A stretch of DNA of 64,000 nt from Paenibacillus lignilyticus (GTDB lineage Bacteria > Bacillota > Bacilli > Paenibacillales > Paenibacillaceae), in assembly GCF_017942085.1 (NCBI RefSeq), contig NZ_JAGKSP010000008.1, positions 62,001-126,000 on the forward strand, written 5' to 3'. This document shows, in pieces, positions 58,920 through 64,000 of this stretch. A model generated the notes under the pieces. That model saw only the letters and a program-made list of their open reading frames with translations. It did not search any database and was not told the origin of the DNA. Every line of letters begins with the position of its first letter. Position 1 is the stretch's first letter. Made by a program: the position numbers and the translations under genes.

Positions 58920-61900
58920 TTATTCCGCAGCCTGCTCGCCGCCGCTTGTTCTTGGCTGGTATTGATGGCTGATCGAGGCTTCCTCGATATCGCCGGCTGC
59001 CCAATGATTATCCGGAACGTCCTTCCATGGGGAATGCGCGATTCCGTAAAGCGGGCCTCTGCCAAGTACGCGGTTCATGACCGTTACCGCTTCGGCGCGC
59101 GTGAGCGTGCTGCCCGGATGGAACGTGCCGTCAGCATAGCCTTTTAGATAGCCTGCGCTTTGAGCGGTCTTGATGGCCGCTTCAGCCCAGTGGCCGTCCG
59201 TATCCGAATAACCCGCTCCCCCAGCCTGATCCTTCGGAGCGAAGCTCGCCGTGATCGCAGCCATCTCGGCACGGGTTACCGGCTGCTCCGGCTTAAAGCT
59301 GCCATCCGCATAACCATGCATCAATCCCAAACGCGTCACTTTCGCTATCGCGTCGGCTGCCCAATATCCGGACTTAACGTCCGTGTACGTAAGGCTGCTC
59401 CCTGCATCGGATTGTGTCGCGGCGCGGGACAGAATTGTCGCCATCTCCGCGCGGGTGATGCTGCCGTTCGGCTTGAACAAACCGCCGTCGTAGCCCTTCA
59501 CGTAAGGCGCGTGCGCGAAGACTGGAGCATCGCCTGCGATCTTCATGAGCGCGAACGTACTGAACTTATTCGTCGTAAATTGAATGCTGCGTACGCCGTT
59601 AACCGTCGTCAGCTTACCTGGCTTAAACTCAGTAGTGCCATCGCTGTGTTCAATGTAGACGCCAAGACGCTCCAGCTGTTCTTCGCTGATCGTTGCATCC
59701 TCAATTGGAAGGACAAGCGTTACCTCGCGATTTTGCAAATTCGTCTCGATTTCAACCGGGTGTCCAAGCAGCGTCACTTGACTGCCGCCGGCTGCCGCGA
59801 TCACGATCATCGCGCTATTTGCGCGTTTCTCAAGCTCCTTCCCCTTATCCGCCGCTTTCACGGGAACGAGGTTAAAGTAAGCATCGTCTTTGAAGTCCTT
59901 CAGCGACGCATTCGGAATTTGAACCGTTACGCCGTTCGTCTCCAGCTTCACGTCGAGTCCGCTCTCCGCGAGCTGACCGAGCGTTTCTATTGGCAATGTG
60001 ATGCTCGTCAGGGAAACCTCGTCCTTCGATGCCGGAACCGAGATGATGACCGATTTGTCGCCTGCTGCTTTGGATTTGTCGATTAACGCTTTCGCGTTGT
60101 CGCCGGATAATTTCACTTCGTCCTTGACTGTACCGTCAGGCAGTGTCGAATGCACGACGTTGATTGCGCCCGGATCTGTGTATCCGCCGCCGTTCCCGAT
60201 AGGAACCGGACCAGTGGGACCGGAATTCGCGGATACGTTGAATTTGAGCGCATCGACAAGCATGAGCGCGCCGGATTTCTTGACGACTTTAAGCGTGTGC
60301 TTGGCGTCTGTTAGCGACGAGATGCTGAACAAGCTGGTCATCGAGTTCCGGGTTGCCGTATTCGCGCTCACCGCCCCCTTCAGTTCGCCGTCAATAAAGA
60401 TAGCCATGTTGCCTTGCTCCGGCCCTGTCGGGGACAACAGCTCCACCCCCGTGCCCTTGAACTGATATTGGAAGTAATCTTCGTTGTCAGCCGTCACGTG
60501 CACATCGTTGGCATTGTCTCCGTTGAATGCGAACGTCAGCTTCGTCGTACCGACCGGCTGAGCGGCCAAGTATGCCTTCTTAATGGTGACTTCATTTCCC
60601 GTAATGCTATAATCCGTGCCGTTAATGAGCGTGTACGCGCCGTTTGAGATTTCCTTGAGGCTGCCGATGCTGCCAAGAACGTTCACACTCACGTCGGCTT
60701 GCGCGGAGGCGTTCTTGTCGAAATCGGCTGCGGAAACATCGAGCAAATCGGTTAAACGCACCTTCAATGCATCGAGCAGCATGAATTGGCCGGATTTCTT
60801 GACCGCTTTCAGCGTATGGATGCCCGGCGTCAAATTCGAGACGGAATAAACAACCTGCTGCGGCTTGTTGCTAGCATTGGCTTCATACGTGCTGACCGTT
60901 TTGTCGAACGCGCCGTCGATGTATATATCCACATCGCCTTGGCCTTTATCGACTTCGGTAATGTATGAAATGCCCGTGCCGTTGAACGTATAAGTGAAGA
61001 AGCCGCCGTTCGTTTCGAGATAGTGCACGTCTTTGTTGTAATCGTCAAAAGGGCGACCGGTGCTGCGGTTCCAAGAGCCCGTAAATTTAATATCCGGGTT
61101 GTCATCGTTGATCATCGCATAGCGTCCAGGCGAAGATGAATTGATGACGTTGATGGCCAGCGTCTGCGGACTGCTCGCGCTGAATTCGAAGGTCAGGTTC
61201 GTCACGCCGACCGACCGCTGCTTCAAATACGACTTGTTAATGGTCACAAGACCGCTTGCGATCGTGTAATCGGTACCTTCCGTCAGCGCTGCCGCTCCGT
61301 TCTTGATCGCGGTCAGACTGTTGCCGCCGCCAAGCGTCAGCGTCGTCGTGACGTCGGCTTGGGCCGATGTTTTCAAATCAAAGGTCGCCGATAATGGGCT
61401 AAGCGATGTACCTGTAACCGCGATCGATATCGACTGCGAATCGCCGCCGGCAAAGCCGAAATTCAGCACGGCCGATTGGCCGGAAGGCTGCTGCATGAGA
61501 TAGCTTTGCTTGATCGTCACGTCGCTGCCGTTAACCGAATAATCGGTATTGGCCGCAAGCGGTGCCGCTCCGTTCTTGATGCCCGTCAGCGAGCTTGCTC
61601 CATACGGCAGATGGACCGTAATATCAGCAGGAACGTCCTTGCTGAAGCTGGATGCGGACGGCTGGTCAAGGAGTGAATCCGTCGTGACCTTCAGCGCATC
61701 GAGGATAAAGTAATATTGGCCGCTGTTGTTGCGCACGACGCGAATCGTATGTGCGCCTGGTGCCAGATCGGTCTTACTGAAGACGGCGTATTGGCCTGCC
61801 TGCGGCGTGCCTTGGGTATCCACCGTTACGACCGCTTCGTTGTCGACATATACGTCCAGTTTGCCGTTGCTGCCGCCCTTCTCGGACCACAGCTCGATGC

Positions 61901-63641
61901 CGGTGCCGTTGAAGGTATAATTGAATTCCGGCTCCGTTCCGTTATCGGGCTCGCCGTAATGGACGTCGTTCATGTAATCGGACAGCCCGTTCCTGCCGCT
62001 GCTGTAGCCCCACTTGTTGGAATAGGATATCGCTGCATCATTGTCGTTGATAATGACCGAATGCGATACCGCCGCGAGGCCAAGGTCCGAGCCGGATGGC
62101 TGTGTGTCGTTGCCGTTATCCTTACTTTGCGTTACGTTCGGTATCGGAGAGGCGGACGAATCCGTCACCGCGATGGACAGATCTTGCGCATCGCCTGCCA
62201 GCTCTTTGCCGCCATTGCGGGTCCATGTCCCCGTATAACGCATGCCCGTGTCGTCATTGTTTACGAGCGACGTTCCGGCTTGCGCGGTTACCTTAAACAA
62301 ACGCGAAGCATGCGGTTCGAGCGCAACCGGACCGAAGCCCGTCTCGAAATGGCCCAATTCCTTATGCGCCCACAGATCACGGACGGATGCAGCGCCGGTG
62401 AGGCCGATATCCTTCCAGTTCACTTTTACCGCAGCTGCCTTATTGCCAAGATTGTACAATGCGACCGTGTACGTGCCGTCGCCGTTATTGGCATACCATA
62501 CCTGCTGATTGGTAGACATGGACACCGGATGCGCCGGACGTCCCGCCTGATTGACGGCGATTACCTCGTCGTTTGTCAGCAGCTCTAGCCCATAATCATC
62601 CAGATTGCTGAGATCGTCACCGGTATAGAGCTGTGCCGACGATGAAGCCCACAGCGTCATCGCCGTCTGCCGTTCATCCTTCGTCAGCCCCGATGTCATC
62701 CCGTTGCCGATATTGAGGGAGTCGAAGTCGTTCCAGCCGCCAGGACCTGCATCCCGCCACCACAGCGCGGCATCCGGGAACAAGCGGGCAATATTGGCCC
62801 ACTGCGTCATGCCGACTTCTCGGTCGTAGGATTCCACATCCCAGTCTACGCGCCAGCCGTTTGCGTATTTCTTCCAGAAATCCACGTAGTTATGATCGAG
62901 CGCCCATGAAAGCTCGAACCAAATCTGGCGTTTGCTAAGCGCCTCGGACCACGCTTTGACATCATCCCGCGAGTCAATCGACGTGTCGTTATGACCGGAG
63001 CCCGGCGTAACGCTGTCGAACTTCACGAAGTCCACGCCCCACGCAACCAGCTGGTCCGCGACGGAATCGACGTATTTCTGCGCGCACGGATTGCTGAAAT
63101 CAATTTTGTAGCCAATGTTCCAGTAATCCGCCGTCGTGTGAGGCGTTACGGCGATATCGTTTACGAAGCAATCCGTCGTGCCGTATACCGGAATCGGCGT
63201 CGGCGAATTAATGGCCGCCGGAGAGATGCCCGGAATCATGTAAATCCCGAGTTTCTGTCCGTTGGCATGAACGTACTTGACGAGATTTTCGAATCCGCCC
63301 GGATAGAGCGTCGTGCTCGGAACGGGACGTCCGTATTCGTCCATGCTGCCGTTCCAGCCGGCATCAATATTTATATAGTTATAACCGTGCGCCTGCAGCT
63401 TCTCGTGCATCGCATCGGACATTTGCTTGATTTTCGCCTCGGAAATCCAATTTCCCGACGGACCGTCATATACCTGCATGCTGTAGCTGCTCCAGCCCAT
63501 GTACGGCTTCAACGCTAATCCGTTGTCGGCCGCTTCCGCCACGTTGGCGTGCGGAGGCACATAGCCGATCTGCGCGACGGCGATAATGGCTAAGAGAAGG
63601 CTCAGCCAGATTTTTCTTCGGCGCTGCGAATTGCTTTTCAT
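58920..63641 (-). CDS. Secreted GH27-like alpha-galactosidase, multidomain with three SLH motifs
   Basis: A 1573-residue exported wall-bound enzyme. Signal peptide 1-38 (cleavage near VAEAAD). GH27-type catalytic domain about 41-370: nucleophile D209 (WGVDFVKFDS) and probable acid/base D268 (GWRVDWDVE). A C-terminal beta domain runs to 455. Then repeated accessory modules: carbohydrate-binding-like jelly rolls near 530-655, 843-965 and 1050-1135, and X2-like modules (KNGAAPL...DYSV...SYL) near 665-745, 755-833 and 970-1045. SLH motifs lie near 1374-1410, 1417-1470 and 1476-1530. Likely substrates are alpha-galactosides or beta-arabinopyranosides at the cell surface. Confidence 0.9.
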   Translation of the reverse strand: MKSNSQRRRKIWLSLLLAIIAVAQIGYVPPHANVAEAADNGLALKPYMGWSSYSMQVYDGPSGNWISEAKIKQMSDAMHEKLQAHGYNYINIDAGWNGSMDEYGRPVPSTTLYPGGFENLVKYVHANGQKLGIYMIPGISPAAINSPTPIPVYGTTDCFVNDIAVTPHTTADYWNIGYKIDFSNPCAQKYVDSVADQLVAWGVDFVKFDSVTPGSGHNDTSIDSRDDVKAWSEALSKRQIWFELSWALDHNYVDFWKKYANGWRVDWDVESYDREVGMTQWANIARLFPDAALWWRDAGPGGWNDFDSLNIGNGMTSGLTKDERQTAMTLWASSSAQLYTGDDLSNLDDYGLELLTNDEVIAVNQAGRPAHPVSMSTNQQVWYANNGDGTYTVALYNLGNKAAAVKVNWKDIGLTGAASVRDLWAHKELGHFETGFGPVALEPHASRLFKVTAQAGTSLVNNDDTGMRYTGTWTRNGGKELAGDAQDLSIAVTDSSASPIPNVTQSKDNGNDTQPSGSDLGLAAVSHSVIINDNDAAISYSNKWGYSSGRNGLSDYMNDVHYGEPDNGTEPEFNYTFNGTGIELWSEKGGSNGKLDVYVDNEAVVTVDTQGTPQAGQYAVFSKTDLAPGAHTIRVVRNNSGQYYFILDALKVTTDSLLDQPSASSFSKDVPADITVHLPYGASSLTGIKNGAAPLAANTDYSVNGSDVTIKQSYLMQQPSGQSAVLNFGFAGGDSQSISIAVTGTSLSPLSATFDLKTSAQADVTTTLTLGGGNSLTAIKNGAAALTEGTDYTIASGLVTINKSYLKQRSVGVTNLTFEFSASSPQTLAINVINSSSPGRYAMINDDNPDIKFTGSWNRSTGRPFDDYNKDVHYLETNGGFFTYTFNGTGISYITEVDKGQGDVDIYIDGAFDKTVSTYEANASNKPQQVVYSVSNLTPGIHTLKAVKKSGQFMLLDALKVRLTDLLDVSAADFDKNASAQADVSVNVLGSIGSLKEISNGAYTLINGTDYSITGNEVTIKKAYLAAQPVGTTKLTFAFNGDNANDVHVTADNEDYFQYQFKGTGVELLSPTGPEQGNMAIFIDGELKGAVSANTATRNSMTSLFSISSLTDAKHTLKVVKKSGALMLVDALKFNVSANSGPTGPVPIGNGGGYTDPGAINVVHSTLPDGTVKDEVKLSGDNAKALIDKSKAAGDKSVIISVPASKDEVSLTSITLPIETLGQLAESGLDVKLETNGVTVQIPNASLKDFKDDAYFNLVPVKAADKGKELEKRANSAMIVIAAAGGSQVTLLGHPVEIETNLQNREVTLVLPIEDATISEEQLERLGVYIEHSDGTTEFKPGKLTTVNGVRSIQFTTNKFSTFALMKIAGDAPVFAHAPYVKGYDGGLFKPNGSITRAEMATILSRAATQSDAGSSLTYTDVKSGYWAADAIAKVTRLGLMHGYADGSFKPEQPVTRAEMAAITASFAPKDQAGGAGYSDTDGHWAEAAIKTAQSAGYLKGYADGTFHPGSTLTRAEAVTVMNRVLGRGPLYGIAHSPWKDVPDNHWAAGDIEEASISHQYQPRTSGGEQAAE

Positions 63642-63790
63642 TCCATTCAGTCCCCTTTGTCATTAGAAAATAGGCTCTTGCTGTACCGACGGCATTCATC
63701 CGCGGTTATGTACGGCGAGCGGACGCTGCCCATTCCCCCTTTCTTCCGATATGACACTCTGCATGAACGACGACAACCGTACAGCCGATC

Positions 63791-63804
63791 TGAAAGCGCT
63801 TTTA
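63791..63804. promoter_or_regulatory. cre-like site 1 upstream of the GH27 gene
   Basis: TGAAAGCGCTTTTA fits the cre consensus with one mismatch, 150 bp before the start codon. Confidence 0.55.
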
Positions 63805-63867
63805 TCCCTCGATAAAAAAATCGCCGCCAGGCTTCCAGCAGCGGATAACGATCGGCTCAAATATGTA

Positions 63868-63897
63868 TGACAGCGCTTTCCACACGACCGATTATAT
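63868..63897 (-). promoter_or_regulatory. cre-like site 2 and possible -10 box of the GH27 gene
   Basis: TGACAGCGCTTTCC (63868-63881) fits cre with one mismatch. On the minus strand TATAAT lies at 63897-63892, just upstream of it; no good -35 was found. The cre would be downstream of the start point, consistent with roadblock repression. The rest of 63642-63906 held nothing recognisable. Confidence 0.5.
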
Positions 63898-63906
63898 AAG
63901 AACCGC

Positions 63907-64000
63907 TCACGGCGGAGATAGGTACACTTCCGTCAAAAACCGTACGAATTGTCCGATTCCAGGGGTACAAATCATCCCCCGCAGGGCCTCATTTGCTGTT
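63907..64000 (-). CDS. Possible 3' end of another minus-strand gene
   Basis: From the window end a frame is open for 31 codons and stops at TGA 63909-63907 (end LTEVYLSPP). It could be the C terminus of an upstream gene, but 31 codons are too few to be sure and no family was recognised. Confidence 0.25.
   Translation of the reverse strand, partial: TANEALRGMICTPGIGQFVRFLTEVYLSPP

Overview
The window looks like a chromosomal piece of a Paenibacillus-type Firmicute. This is inferred from the moderately high GC, the many Bacillota-style sugar ABC transporters with lipoprotein binding proteins, LplABC/YesMN-type modules, an SLH-anchored glycoside hydrolase, GlnR/TnrA-type boxes, cre-like sites and a stand-alone GlnRS. 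No rRNA, tRNA, insertion sequence, prophage or CRISPR array was seen.

Layout. 1-2 kb: end of a DsbA-family gene, then a TetR regulator with a paired SMR exporter. 2-4 kb: cytoplasmic neopullulanase. 5-11 kb: GTP cyclohydrolase II, a heterodimeric-looking ABC exporter pair, and a DUF4097/DUF2089 pair. 12-19 kb: a maltodextrin system (malE-malF-malG and a lipoprotein amylase) with a divergent LacI-type regulator. 19-23 kb: GH3 lipoprotein, esterase, AlkD-like protein and an unknown lipoprotein. 23-34 kb: a complete-looking nitrate/nitrite assimilation block: nirBD, uroporphyrinogen-III synthase-like and methyltransferase genes for siroheme, an ANTAR antiterminator, NarK/NasA transporter, nitrate reductase catalytic subunit and mobA. 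34-38 kb: GH172 protein, AraC regulator and a ferritin-like protein. 38-47 kb: GlnRS, a MarR-controlled ABC exporter pair, a GltB-like membrane protein and YceI. 47-55 kb: a six-hairpin glycosidase with an LplABC-type transporter and YesMN two-component system. 55-59 kb: glycosyltransferase cluster. 59-64 kb: a 1573-residue secreted GH27-like enzyme with repeated accessory domains and three SLH motifs.

Two systems stand out. First, in the nitrate block, three perfect GlnR/TnrA-type boxes sit on three promoters, and both nirB and the transporter gene have leaders with two A1/G4 hexaloop hairpins followed by an intrinsic terminator, the recognised target layout of ANTAR antiterminators. The regulator gene lies between them. 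Nitrogen limitation plus a nitrate-linked signal is the inferred two-step control.

Second, five intergenic regions hold arrays of short palindromes whose sequences differ between arrays but whose pitch is close to 51 bp again and again, often exactly, with occasional steps of 59-62. Four of these regions are the four longest gaps between convergent genes in the window. At least two palindrome families recur at separate loci. This 51-bp palindrome ladder is the best candidate here for something undescribed.
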